Translations under genes and position numbers: made by a program | Shown: piece by piece, positions 36,187-46,053 of the stretch | How the letters are laid out: the number at the start of each line of letters is the position of its first letter | Position numbering within the stretch: position 1 is the first letter of the stretch | Notes under the pieces: generated by a model | Databases searched by the model: none | Seen by the model: the letters and a program-made list of their open reading frames with translations, nothing else | What the model was told of the DNA's origin: nothing | Assembly (NCBI GenBank): GCA_900489925.1 | Contig: UEHQ01000002.1 | Span: forward strand, 62,001-126,000 | Source: Hyphomicrobiales bacterium | GTDB taxonomy: Bacteria > Pseudomonadota > Alphaproteobacteria > Rhizobiales > Rhizobiaceae | DNA length: 64,000 nt | Direction: 5' to 3'

Positions 36187-36942
36187 CTATCCTACCGCAT
36201 GCGAAAACGCCGCTCGATGCCACGCCAGTTTCTCTCGATGTTTATCGCTCAGCGGAAGCTGTTTGTCCCAACGGAGCAATGCCTTCCCATCGGGGCTAAG
36301 CGCGGACGAGAAGAGCGGCTTGCCGGCATCATCGAAACTCACGAGACCGCTATCGAATGCGGCATCCCAGAGAGCTGACAACAGCAGGCCATTATGGACA
36401 TCAAGCCGCTCGGCATCGCTGTCGCAGTCTTTCCAAGGCTTGATGTGGGAGGCACGAAGAAGTGCCTTGTCAGCAATACCCGTCAAAGGACAGCACCCCT
36501 GCCAGTATGTCATCAGTCGCTCACGGAAAATGTTTTGCCCAACCCGCTGCACCACGAGTCGCTCTGCCTCAGTCGACCTGGGCATGCCGTTGGTCTGATG
36601 AAGGAACTCCTGCAGCGGCGCATCCGGAAGGCTCACCGCGAGCTCGTAAACACGCGGCATCGCCGCATATAGCAAAACCAAGTCGGCGAACCGAAAGCGC
36701 GCGCGGCCCGGTCCCGCGGCATCGACCGGTTCCAGGCCGATCTCTGCGACGACGCCGGGGTGATCAATCGCGAGGAGCCAGCCACCAATGTCGTCGCGTG
36801 CGAGCCAGAGCGAACCCTGTGCGCTTGTCGAAGTGTAATGCCGCCAGCCGTCGATCTCGTCGTGTCTTCGGCGAAAGCCATTTTGATACGTGACCTTGTC
36901 GCATTCCTGTTGGGTGACGAAGGATTGGGGCGCCTCGATCAT
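36187..36942 (-). CDS. HNH endonuclease, last gene of the five-gene helicase/methyltransferase operon
   Basis: A 251-residue HNH_2-type nuclease: CCPLTGIADKALLRASHIKP (Cys-rich turn and His166), then RLDVHNGLLLSALWDAAFDS (His183, Asn184 and the downstream Asp). The first 140 residues form an N-terminal domain of unknown role. Its ATG shares a base with the TGA of the zinc-hook ATPase gene (TGATG), so the two are translationally coupled. As the only obvious nuclease in this operon, it is the likely effector. Confidence 0.85.
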   Translation of the reverse strand: MIEAPQSFVTQQECDKVTYQNGFRRRHDEIDGWRHYTSTSAQGSLWLARDDIGGWLLAIDHPGVVAEIGLEPVDAAGPGRARFRFADLVLLYAAMPRVYELAVSLPDAPLQEFLHQTNGMPRSTEAERLVVQRVGQNIFRERLMTYWQGCCPLTGIADKALLRASHIKPWKDCDSDAERLDVHNGLLLSALWDAAFDSGLVSFDDAGKPLFSSALSPDGKALLRWDKQLPLSDKHREKLAWHRAAFSHAVG

Positions 36943-38903
36943 CAGAAGTCCATCGCGAATAGTCGGGCTTCAGCAGGCGTGGATGAGAGTTGGAGCCGCA
37001 ATGCTTGATGCTCAAGCGTGTGTTGCGAGGGCGCCGTAGTTGTCGTGACGATGTACTGGAATGGTGGCGGACTTCCCTTTTTCTCCAAACTGAGTGCAAA
37101 ATCAAAAAGGTTGGCGTAGATGCCAGCGTCGAGGTCTGCTTCGCGTGGACTGTCGTGGATAAGAAGTGACGGCATGTCGGCCTTGCCATTCACAGAAAGG
37201 ATCATGGCAGCGAGATCGAAGGCTACGATCTTGAACGACTCCACAGCGGCAGTTGAGAGTCCCGCGCCGCGTTCTAATGAAATCTCCGGATGAAGGCCGT
37301 TGCCATCGAGCTTCATTTTGCCAGAACAGCCCTTAGGCATCAGTGTAGCGACAAGTTGCCGAAAAACTGTTGCTAGATCACCTATTGCTGCCGCTGCACG
37401 ATCTCGCTCCAACGCCGTCTTTTGCCGTGCCCCTTCTAGTCTCTTGTCGATGAGGGCTAGGCGTTGAGCTATCCCAACACGATCCTTTAACTGAAGGTCA
37501 AACCAAGTTGCCTCTCTCACCAATTCGCTCGCTCGATTGACTGCCTTATTCGTGGCCGACATTTGATGTTCGAGCTGGGCAAATGAATTATCAATCTGGG
37601 CGATCTCTCGGTCCAGTCGAGCAATCTCTTGGTCGAGTTCGTCGATTTCTCCCGGCAAAGCGCGCTTCTGGCGCTCCAGCTCAGTTACCTGTTGCTCGGT
37701 CCGCTCAATTCGCGACCGCACCTGGTCGAGGTCGCAACGCTCCAAAGAGATACCACATCCGTTGGCCGTCACTTCATCTATGCTGACATGGCAAATTGCA
37801 CAGCGGACAATGACGCCGGTTTCCAGCCTCGCTTGCTCGGTTCCCTGTTCAGCGCGCGCGGCTGCAATCTGACTAGGAAGGCTATGTAACAGGGCCTTTC
37901 TCTCAGCCCTCTCGTCACTGCTTTTGTTCCGTTCGGACTGCAGGATTTGGCGTTTCTCGCGCAGCCCATCGCTTGGTCTCTGACCCTTGGCATGCTCGGT
38001 ACCTATGGCCTTCGCAAGCTCTTCATTTGCCTTGTCGATGAGCTCCTTGCGAACTATTTCCTCGGTCGGATCACGGCTCTTGGGGAAGGAGAGGCTTTCG
38101 CATAGCTCAGAAAACCGTTGACTTTGAAACCAGTCGAGATGGCCAAGCTTCTCGCGCAGTACGTCTCGCTCACGCGTAAGTTCTCTGGCCTCGGTAGTCG
38201 CCTTGATTTCTTCACCGGAGAGCGCACCGATCGCGAGGCGCACGACCGTCAGCTTTGTTTCCAGAGACAGCTCTTGTGCAGGTGATCCCGAACCGGACCG
38301 CTTGGAACGCCAGTCAAACACATCATCCAGCCGGCACTCCTGATCGCGGGTGAGCCATGCGAGCAACACGTCCCAAACCTGATCTGCCTTCAAGTTGTCG
38401 GGCACCTGATCTCGATAGCGAGCGCAAAACCGATCCGAGATCACTGGCGCGATGGTTGGAGGCTCGGTGCGGACCAAAAGCTGGTCAAACGTCTCCTCGA
38501 TGCTCTCGGCGCAAGAGGCGCGTGACGGAAGGTTCATGCCGATAGGACGGGTCACCACCCAGCATTCACCATCGATGATGATCTCTGCCCCAACAAATCC
38601 ATTGGGCAGCTTTTGATGCATTAGCGGACGCTGTTCTTCATTTGAAAAGTGCCGCTCACCCAAGCAGTATCGAATAAGGCGGCAGAACGTCGTCTTTCCA
38701 CTGCCATGAGGCGTCGCACCGGTCCCGTTCGTCGATAGATCGGGCGACCAGACGATATTGACCCCTCGCCGAAGCGGAATGTCCCGGAGCAAAGTACCAG
38801 GATCCTGCCAGAGCGCTATGCGTCGAACCCACAAGCGTGGTCCTTGCAGACCTTCCGGCAAAATGAACTCAATCTCAGCCGGTTGAAACAGATCAGGCTG
38901 CAA
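36942..38903 (-). CDS. Rad50/SMC-like ATPase with central zinc hook (DUF2326-like)
   Basis: A 653-residue ABC-type ATPase. The N-terminal half has Walker A PHGSGKTT with Lys70, then a long coiled coil (about residues 230-500) interrupted at 368-371 by CAIC, a Cys-x-x-Cys zinc hook as in Rad50. The C-terminal half has SLLIHDSPREADLDAG, the Walker B/D-loop type seen in DUF2326 proteins. Such proteins bridge or scan DNA ends. Its start overlaps the methyltransferase stop by 11 bp, and the HNH nuclease follows directly, echoing the Rad50-Mre11 logic with HNH in place of Mre11. The combination is an inference. Confidence 0.85.
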   Translation of the reverse strand: MQPDLFQPAEIEFILPEGLQGPRLWVRRIALWQDPGTLLRDIPLRRGVNIVWSPDLSTNGTGATPHGSGKTTFCRLIRYCLGERHFSNEEQRPLMHQKLPNGFVGAEIIIDGECWVVTRPIGMNLPSRASCAESIEETFDQLLVRTEPPTIAPVISDRFCARYRDQVPDNLKADQVWDVLLAWLTRDQECRLDDVFDWRSKRSGSGSPAQELSLETKLTVVRLAIGALSGEEIKATTEARELTRERDVLREKLGHLDWFQSQRFSELCESLSFPKSRDPTEEIVRKELIDKANEELAKAIGTEHAKGQRPSDGLREKRQILQSERNKSSDERAERKALLHSLPSQIAAARAEQGTEQARLETGVIVRCAICHVSIDEVTANGCGISLERCDLDQVRSRIERTEQQVTELERQKRALPGEIDELDQEIARLDREIAQIDNSFAQLEHQMSATNKAVNRASELVREATWFDLQLKDRVGIAQRLALIDKRLEGARQKTALERDRAAAAIGDLATVFRQLVATLMPKGCSGKMKLDGNGLHPEISLERGAGLSTAAVESFKIVAFDLAAMILSVNGKADMPSLLIHDSPREADLDAGIYANLFDFALSLEKKGSPPPFQYIVTTTTAPSQHTLEHQALRLQLSSTPAEARLFAMDF

Positions 38904-41900
38904 GACGTCCCTCCCGGATGAATGGCAGGATTACGGCTGGAACCTGCGCCAGCCCCTGATCGAGATTAATGCCTCTGAGCCGTGACCAAGCGAAAAGTGC
39001 ACGACCGATAGTAGGATCGTTGGCATTCAGGGTAGACCGATCGAGCCTTTTGCCCGCACCCCAGCGGGCGCCATCGTTCGACACATCAAGTACGGCTGAT
39101 GAGATGAGCTCATTAAATGCTGCACCCCACGCTGCATTTGTCGGTGGGACGAGCTGGGTCAAGCCTGCGCGGTGTGCCATAAGCCGTTGCCATTCACGAC
39201 GATCCGCTTCCGAAAGGAACCCATCAAGCAGACCGGGTTGCAAACAGGCCAACGCGGCCAGGCGGACGCGACGGACGTCGGAAGGCACTGGCAAAATACC
39301 TACAGTGGCACGAAGCTGGGCGCGCACGCGGTCACGCTCATTAATATTCTGCGGCCAAGCCCATACGGCATCCGGGAACTGCCCTAGTGGCGGAAGCTCG
39401 ATCGGCTGCGCAGGAGCAAATATCGCTTCGGCCGTACCAAGAGTGGCATCACTTCCGTCTCGCTCTAGCCGATCCCATGCCTCCTCGATCAACCGCTGAG
39501 TTCGGAACTCCTTGAATTCACGAAGTTCAGCATTCCGCAGAGCCTTGAAGGTTTCTACCCCACAGTCCGAGCCAAGTATGTTGTCCGGATCAAGGATGTA
39601 AAGCATCTCCTGCTTCGTCAGCCCGAATACGTCGCGTGCAACGAGGGCATCGATTTCGGCGGCCAGCACGGCACGCTGATCGGGGGAATCAACAACAGCA
39701 TCCGGTGCTACCAAGATACCTGCCTTCACCGCCTGCACTCTGAAGTCCTCCATCTCGTCACCGACGGCACAGAGCGCACAGACACGACGCGAAATCGCGG
39801 CGGATGATGGCGACTTTTCGAAATCACGAGGGAAAGGCAGGCTGTCCATAATCGTATAGGACATCGTCAGCGAGACTTTCTTCCGAACCAAGAAATCCAT
39901 GACCAGCGAGTTAGCAACGCCAAGCCAGAGCAGCATGTCGTTTCGCGAACCGTTTGCAAACTCTATCGTCGGTACCTTGTGTCCACTCACCGAGTTCTTC
40001 GGTAGCAACGCGGCTACAAGCGCTCGCTGGTTCGTCGGGCTGGCTACATCGCCAAACCCGACGCGATAGCGATGGACCCGATCACCCAGCTTTTCGGGGA
40101 TTTGATCCTCGATGATCCGCCACTGCGGCTGAATACGCTTATCCGCCGACCCAAATGGATAGTCTTGCCACTCGGCCGACCGCCCCCTACCAGAGACATA
40201 ACCCTTGGCGCGATAGTCATAGGCGTCGATCATCCGGCCTTCGAATACGGGCAAACCTTGAGTGGCCTCCGAGAAGAGGCCGCGGTCAGTGCCCATGTCT
40301 ACTTCGCGCATGTAGTGGCGGTAGGGCAGCCCTTCCACGCCCGTCCCAAACTTCGGGTAAAGGGCATACATTCGGGCGCAAATGTCGATTTCGGACTGCG
40401 CTGCAAATTCCATGACCGCGACGGCATCCGGCGAGAACTCTTCGACGACAGCAACCGGAATGCGCAGCCCGCCACCGGTCATGAGCTCCTGCAGCTTTTC
40501 CTTAGAATTGACCCGAAAGGCTGCGTTGAACTCTTCTGTGCCGCCGCCTTTCCACGCGACATATAGGCAGAACTTCATGCGGGTATCGATCTTGTCGAAC
40601 CAAATGCCTTTGGTGTTCTCGAAGCCGGCAAGATGCTCTAGGCGGAAGGCCGTGAAAAGTTCCCGCCGGATCGCCGTCGCATTCGCCCCGTTGTAGAGGC
40701 CTTCGGGCACGAACTGCGCGGCGACGCGGCCTTTTCGTGCGGCGGCAAGTGCTGTTTCAACAAACATGCGGTAGACGTTGAAATCCCCCTTGCCCAGATT
40801 GCCTTCGGCGAAAAGCCGATACCGACCGCTCGATTTGATGAAGTGGACGGCGGCGTAAAGATCCGCGCAGTGCTGTTCCCAACGGGCAGCGAGAACCGTA
40901 TTCTTCAGCAACCGCGCGTAGGCCTCCTCCTGTTCGTCGGGCGACATATGTCGGATGTTCGGATCGTAGACCGAGAAGAATTCCTTGTAATCCGGGCTCA
41001 TCGTATCCCAAGGTGGGTTACCCAGAACGACATCGAACCCGCCACTTTCCATTACGTCAGGGAACTCTAGGGGCCAGTGGAACGCCCTCGCACGACGTGC
41101 GGCCTTGGGAGCGTCCATCATAGCCTGCCGCATCTTGCCCTGATTGAGCGCCATCCACAGTTCCTCGGTCGTCGGCACGGTGCGGGCCGAGGCGCCCGCC
41201 GGTGCCCCGCCGACTTTGGGTAGCAGGAAGGCCGAGACGTAGAGGTCCGCGGCCGCCTTGGCGCGGACGAAGGTCTGGCCCCTCCGTAGTTCCTTGAACC
41301 GTTTGGCCTTGGTACCGATCTGCTCAACCGTATCCTCGGGCAGGTCGCGGAAACCCGAGAAGTCCAGCGCCAGCGGCCTCATCGCGGGCATCGAGGCTTG
41401 ACCGGTGCCGAAGTCGAACCCGCCTTGACCCGTGGCCGCGGCGCGGTTGGCCTGCAGGTAGTAGCGAGCCGTATCCTTGTCGTCGCCCGCCAGCGGCTTG
41501 TAAGCGGCATCGGGGATTCCGTCCTCTAGTACCTTCAGATCGAGGACACCGAGCAGCGCATCGCCGCAGCGGATCTGCGCATCGAAGAAGCCGAGGGGAA
41601 GGCCGGGGTCCACCGTCTCGATCCAGAGCGCGACCTTGGTCAGCTCCACAGCCATCGGGTTGCGGTCCACCCCGTGGATGCAGCAGCGCGCGACATCACG
41701 CAGCGCATGGCGGAAGTCGGCGAGCGAGGGCGTTCCCTCGGCCCGGATGCGCGCGAGCCGCGTGGCGATGCGGCGGGCGGCGGCCAGCAGGAAGTGCCCC
41801 GAGCCGCAGGCAGGGTCGATGACTGACAGTTTCAGTAGCGCCTTTGCGGGATCGTCCGCCTCGGCCTCGGTCTTGTCGAGGACGGGATCGAGAGCGGTGT

Positions 41901-43278
41901 CGAGCAGCGCCTGAACCAGGCTGTCGGGTGTGTAGTAAGAGCCGGTGGTCTTGCGCTGGTTGCCCTTCTGCTCGGCCGCCTCGGAGGCGAAGACAAGCGT
42001 CTTGCCATCTTCGCCGAGTTGCGGCTGCAGTTCGAGAAGGGATTCGTAGACGGAGCCCAATTCCTCGGTTTCCATCGCGCGCCAGTTGACCGGCACCATG
42101 CCGTTTTTGTCTGCGAGCCAGGAGAGGCGGTAGAGCGCCTCCATGAAGGCGCGGTTGCGCAGCCGAGCGGTTTCGAGATGAGGTAGCCGGTCTTCGTCAA
42201 ACAGGCCGCCGAGAGCTGGAAGAGCGAGGGCCGGCTGGCCACCCGTCAGGGCGCGGAAAACGACCTTTACGCCCTCGTAGCGGTCATGGTGTTTGTCCCA
42301 GGTGGCAGCGCGATAGCACTGCTTGCGCAGCGACTGCAGCGAATAGCCATCGGCGTAAAGACTGCGGGCCTCGGGCTTTGCCTTGTCCGGGTGGAGCAGG
42401 TTGCGATCTTCGGCCACCATGAGGAAGATCAGGCGGTAGACGAGGCGCAACAGCTCGTTGAACCATTCGGTGAGGTTCACTTCTCCGGAGTGCAGTTTGG
42501 CCGCAAGATCGGGATTGGCCTCGAGGAAGCCGGAGCCCAGGAGCTTGAGGGCATCCTTGACCTGATCTGCCAAGCGATCACGCGCTGCTTCCCCTTCCTT
42601 GGAGCCAGCGTCGCGCCAGCGTTCTAGGGCGCAATCAATTGCGGGGGCGTCGGCTGCGCCGAAGCGGGAGCGGTGGATCAAAAGCCAGAGCACGGCGAAG
42701 GATGCTATGTCTTCGTTCGTGAACATCTGGGCGAGATCCGCTTCAATGTAAGCGGGTCTTGTCAGCGAGGCATTGTCGCGCATCAGGCGTAACTGCATGC
42801 CGTTGGTCACGATGCCCCATAGGGCATCGTCACTGTCGTTAAGGTAGTCCTGAAGGGCAAAGGCCGGGGAGCGAGACCGGTCCATCGAGAGCGTCGGGCT
42901 GCGTCGGTCAAGTTGCTCCTGCGGCGGGACAACCACGATGGGCAGGCGACCAGAGGCCGACAACGCAATCGGCGCCGATGCGGCACCGAGGTCGGCAAAC
43001 CCGAAAGTTTCCTTAAAGAAACCGGAGATGAAGCGTGTCGCCGCGGCAGCCGATGGATGCTCGATCTTCGCGAAGGCGTCGAAATGGGATTGCCCCACAC
43101 GAAAAGCTGTCGCGATTTCCTCACGGATCTGCAGACCCTTGCGAACCGAATAGTCTTCGGGGGACTGTTCCGGAGCCTGGCGCTGATCGATCTTGGCGAT
43201 CATTGCAGGAGCGATCAGGTTGCCTTCGAGGCTCAGCGATGGCCATGCCGACATGTCGGTGATGGTTTTGCGCGCCAT
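38893..43278 (-). CDS. Large Eco57I/PglX-like adenine-specific DNA methyltransferase
   Basis: A 1461-residue class I N6-adenine methyltransferase. Motif I is DPACGSGHFLLAAARR (Asp488 onward), motif IV is VVLGNPPWDT (Asn754). About 480 residues precede the catalytic part; they include ALWGIVTNGMQLRLMRDNAS followed by TRPAYIEADL, a type I R-subunit-like region where I see no PD-(D/E)xK residues, so it may be modification-only. The last 300 residues are a probable target-recognition/spacer part. The start has an excellent GGGGGAGG. It begins 2 nt after the SNF2 helicase stop. DISARM class 1 DrmMI proteins have similar size and motifs. Confidence 0.88.
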   Translation of the reverse strand: MARKTITDMSAWPSLSLEGNLIAPAMIAKIDQRQAPEQSPEDYSVRKGLQIREEIATAFRVGQSHFDAFAKIEHPSAAAATRFISGFFKETFGFADLGAASAPIALSASGRLPIVVVPPQEQLDRRSPTLSMDRSRSPAFALQDYLNDSDDALWGIVTNGMQLRLMRDNASLTRPAYIEADLAQMFTNEDIASFAVLWLLIHRSRFGAADAPAIDCALERWRDAGSKEGEAARDRLADQVKDALKLLGSGFLEANPDLAAKLHSGEVNLTEWFNELLRLVYRLIFLMVAEDRNLLHPDKAKPEARSLYADGYSLQSLRKQCYRAATWDKHHDRYEGVKVVFRALTGGQPALALPALGGLFDEDRLPHLETARLRNRAFMEALYRLSWLADKNGMVPVNWRAMETEELGSVYESLLELQPQLGEDGKTLVFASEAAEQKGNQRKTTGSYYTPDSLVQALLDTALDPVLDKTEAEADDPAKALLKLSVIDPACGSGHFLLAAARRIATRLARIRAEGTPSLADFRHALRDVARCCIHGVDRNPMAVELTKVALWIETVDPGLPLGFFDAQIRCGDALLGVLDLKVLEDGIPDAAYKPLAGDDKDTARYYLQANRAAATGQGGFDFGTGQASMPAMRPLALDFSGFRDLPEDTVEQIGTKAKRFKELRRGQTFVRAKAAADLYVSAFLLPKVGGAPAGASARTVPTTEELWMALNQGKMRQAMMDAPKAARRARAFHWPLEFPDVMESGGFDVVLGNPPWDTMSPDYKEFFSVYDPNIRHMSPDEQEEAYARLLKNTVLAARWEQHCADLYAAVHFIKSSGRYRLFAEGNLGKGDFNVYRMFVETALAAARKGRVAAQFVPEGLYNGANATAIRRELFTAFRLEHLAGFENTKGIWFDKIDTRMKFCLYVAWKGGGTEEFNAAFRVNSKEKLQELMTGGGLRIPVAVVEEFSPDAVAVMEFAAQSEIDICARMYALYPKFGTGVEGLPYRHYMREVDMGTDRGLFSEATQGLPVFEGRMIDAYDYRAKGYVSGRGRSAEWQDYPFGSADKRIQPQWRIIEDQIPEKLGDRVHRYRVGFGDVASPTNQRALVAALLPKNSVSGHKVPTIEFANGSRNDMLLWLGVANSLVMDFLVRKKVSLTMSYTIMDSLPFPRDFEKSPSSAAISRRVCALCAVGDEMEDFRVQAVKAGILVAPDAVVDSPDQRAVLAAEIDALVARDVFGLTKQEMLYILDPDNILGSDCGVETFKALRNAELREFKEFRTQRLIEEAWDRLERDGSDATLGTAEAIFAPAQPIELPPLGQFPDAVWAWPQNINERDRVRAQLRATVGILPVPSDVRRVRLAALACLQPGLLDGFLSEADRREWQRLMAHRAGLTQLVPPTNAAWGAAFNELISSAVLDVSNDGARWGAGKRLDRSTLNANDPTIGRALFAWSRLRGINLDQGLAQVPAVILPFIREGRLAA

Positions 43279-43280
43279 GA

Positions 43281-46052
43281 TTACACCTCCCCCGGAACAA
43301 GCACGAAGAGGCCAATGACATCAGGCGGAATGATCGGCTCGACACTGACACGAGACGCCGAACCAGCGGCGGCACGCAAACGCGCGTGGTCTTCAACCAG
43401 TTCCGTCGCGCGCTTTCGCACAAACTCGGCAATCGGACCGGCGAGGAGATCCGGGAGTGCCGCCCGTGCCGTGTTGATCATGCGATCACGGGCAACCAGT
43501 GCGAGATCCGCGGTCGCAGGAAAGGCGAGCAATTCGCGCGCCTTGCTGCCGAAAGCAATGACGGTGTTGCTCTCGAGGGCAACGAGTGCTGCCTCTTCCG
43601 CCAGCAAAAGGCGTTCGCGTCTTGCATGAACCGTTAGCTTGTAGCGAATGCGCAGGAGCGCAACGCGTGTCATCTGGGAGACGGCGGCACTTGGCCAGGC
43701 ACCGACACGACCAATGCCCAGGTCCGGCAGCGCTTCACTATCCAGCGAGGCCTCGAGAAGGCTTTCCGCCAGGGAGGACGTCAGCGGATGTGTTCTGGTC
43801 AGGAGGGATGTCCCTGACGGCGCCGGCTCCTGCAGTGCAAGCTTGATGGATCCCTTGAGGCCACGTTGTTCCAACGTTTCCTTCAGACTGGGCTGAAGAG
43901 CATGGACATGTGCAAGCTGCAAGGACTTCTTCTTTTCCAGTGGAACTCCAAACCGCGACATGGCCCGCTCGACAAATTCAAGCGTCTCATCCGGTGACCC
44001 GAGCAGAGATTTGACCTTCTCCCATTCCGGGGCGACCTCACTCGGCTTCATCGCATTCTGCGCAAATCGAGCACGCGACCGCTTTTCGTTTTCGCTTGCA
44101 TCTCGCCACCGGGTTTCCATCACTTGGATGCCGTTGGTCAGTTGCAGGTCGAGGGTGAGCTGCTGTTGGACCCCGCCACCGCGACGAAGCATCATCGCGG
44201 CCATCAGCGCATCGGTGACCGGTCCGCGCTCATCTGGTAGAGGAACAGTGACGCCAGTCGCCTTTCGGATTTCCTCTGCTTTACGGAGAATCACGTCGAG
44301 CACGGCGCCGTCGATCGCGCTATCGGGCGAAAACATCATGATCGACCGCACGAGCTCGGCAGGCTGGCCGAAGCGATCCACACGGCCTTCACGCTGTTGA
44401 TGGCGTGTCGGATTCCAGGAGAGATCATAATGGATCACCGTGTCGAACAGTTGCTGAAGGTTGATACCCTCCGACAGGCAGTCGGTAGCAACGAGAATGC
44501 GCTGGTCATCGGCGTCGGCATTCGCGGCCGCCATTTCGGCAACGCGATCGCGGCGTTCGTCCGGTGTCAGCTCTCCCGTCACTGCTTGCACGTTCAGCTT
44601 CGGGAAGGCTTTGCGGAGCCCTTCCTTCACATGTTCCGCCGTCGCGAGGTATCGGCAGAAAACGACAGGGTTCGCGCCCTCCTTGATCAAAGGTTTGAGG
44701 GCCTTGATGAGGGCGTTCAGCTTGGGATCATCCGCTGAAAGAAGTGTGCTGGCTTTTTCAAGCAGGCCCTGGAGCGCGGGATCGCTGGAGAAGACGGTGT
44801 TTGGCTCGATGTCGACAGCGTCTTCATCGTCACCATCCTCGTCATAGATCTGCGGCTCGAGGCGTTCATCTTCGTTAGACGCACGATTTCGCAGCGCACT
44901 CATTGCCGCAGCAGGAGATGACCCGACACAGCGCATCAGTGCCAGCGTGCCCCAGAAGGCAAGACGGCGATCCTTCTGCGTATCTCCCACCCGAGAGACG
45001 ACAGCGAAGCAATAATCGAGGACGGCCTCATGAAATGCTCGATGTTCGTCGTTCAGACGGTACGAGTATTCGGTGGTCTCGTGCTTGGGGAAGGCACGGT
45101 TTTCGTCCCATGCCCCCTCGACGAGATCGACGCGTCGCCGCTGAACGAATTGTCTGGCAAGGCGCTCTCGGTACTTTGGGTCATCAAAGTTCACGGTACC
45201 GAACTCCCGGTCGATCAACGACAGGAGCCGGGCGAAAGCTTCTTCATCCCCGGAATGCGGCGTTGCTGTCAGCAGGATCAGCCGACGCTCGGGATCGCGT
45301 GAAAGGCCTTGCAGCAAGTCAAAGCGCTGCTGCCTGCCTTTATGGGTCCCAACGCAGGCATGGGCTTCATCTACGATCACGAAGTCTGGGCACGCCCTGG
45401 CAAAACCATCGCGACGCTTTTCGGCCTTGATGTAGTCGAGACTGACGACTGTGAAGGGGTAAGCATCGAACAAGGTCTGCGCCAACGGTAGATTTCGCTC
45501 CAGGCGCGCAGCCGTCCCGGAGGTGACGGCAACAGCGTCGATCCCGAACCTATCCTTCAGTTCGATGATCCACTGATCAACGAGATGAGGAGGGCATAAC
45601 ACAGAGAAGGCGTCGACCTCACCACGGTCCATGAGTTCGCGAAGAATCAGACCCGCCTCGATCGTTTTGCCGATGCCGACGTCGTCGGCAATCAGGAGCC
45701 GGGGCACCTGAAGACGCAAAGCCATCAACAGTGGGACAAGCTGGTAGCTGCGCGGCTCGAAAGCGAGCTGCGCAGCCGAGCGGAACGGACCGGCGCCGCG
45801 ACGAAGGGTCAACCGGAGCGAATCTGCAAGGAGTGCCGCCTTTGACTGGACTGTCGGGCGAGCATCGTCCGGCAGGTCAAAGCGAGCAGCTTCGACAGGC
45901 GTCAGCTCAAGATCCGGTGCGAGAACGACGATGTCGTTTTCGTTACCTGAAAGAGGGCGTAGAGCGAGGAGCCCCTCCCCGGGTGTCGGCAAAGCTACCC
46001 ATTCCCGGCCGCGTGCTTTGATTAGGTCGCCAGGAGTAAAATTCAGTGTCAT
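43281..46052 (-). CDS. SNF2-type helicase (DrmD-like)
   Basis: A 923-residue superfamily 2 ATPase of the RapA/SNF2 type. Motif I ADDVGIGKTIEAGL (Lys129), motif II VIVDEAHACVG (228-231), motif III LLTATPHSGDE, motif V VATDCLSEGINLQ and motif VI QQREGRVDRFGQ (552-562). The C-terminal 360 residues are outside the motor and unassigned. DrmD of class 1 DISARM has this design. The start (ATG 46052) is one base after the TGA of the large helicase, so the two are tightly coupled. It would translocate on double-stranded DNA. Confidence 0.9.
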   Translation of the reverse strand: MTLNFTPGDLIKARGREWVALPTPGEGLLALRPLSGNENDIVVLAPDLELTPVEAARFDLPDDARPTVQSKAALLADSLRLTLRRGAGPFRSAAQLAFEPRSYQLVPLLMALRLQVPRLLIADDVGIGKTIEAGLILRELMDRGEVDAFSVLCPPHLVDQWIIELKDRFGIDAVAVTSGTAARLERNLPLAQTLFDAYPFTVVSLDYIKAEKRRDGFARACPDFVIVDEAHACVGTHKGRQQRFDLLQGLSRDPERRLILLTATPHSGDEEAFARLLSLIDREFGTVNFDDPKYRERLARQFVQRRRVDLVEGAWDENRAFPKHETTEYSYRLNDEHRAFHEAVLDYCFAVVSRVGDTQKDRRLAFWGTLALMRCVGSSPAAAMSALRNRASNEDERLEPQIYDEDGDDEDAVDIEPNTVFSSDPALQGLLEKASTLLSADDPKLNALIKALKPLIKEGANPVVFCRYLATAEHVKEGLRKAFPKLNVQAVTGELTPDERRDRVAEMAAANADADDQRILVATDCLSEGINLQQLFDTVIHYDLSWNPTRHQQREGRVDRFGQPAELVRSIMMFSPDSAIDGAVLDVILRKAEEIRKATGVTVPLPDERGPVTDALMAAMMLRRGGGVQQQLTLDLQLTNGIQVMETRWRDASENEKRSRARFAQNAMKPSEVAPEWEKVKSLLGSPDETLEFVERAMSRFGVPLEKKKSLQLAHVHALQPSLKETLEQRGLKGSIKLALQEPAPSGTSLLTRTHPLTSSLAESLLEASLDSEALPDLGIGRVGAWPSAAVSQMTRVALLRIRYKLTVHARRERLLLAEEAALVALESNTVIAFGSKARELLAFPATADLALVARDRMINTARAALPDLLAGPIAEFVRKRATELVEDHARLRAAAGSASRVSVEPIIPPDVIGLFVLVPGEV

Positions 46053-46053
46053 A

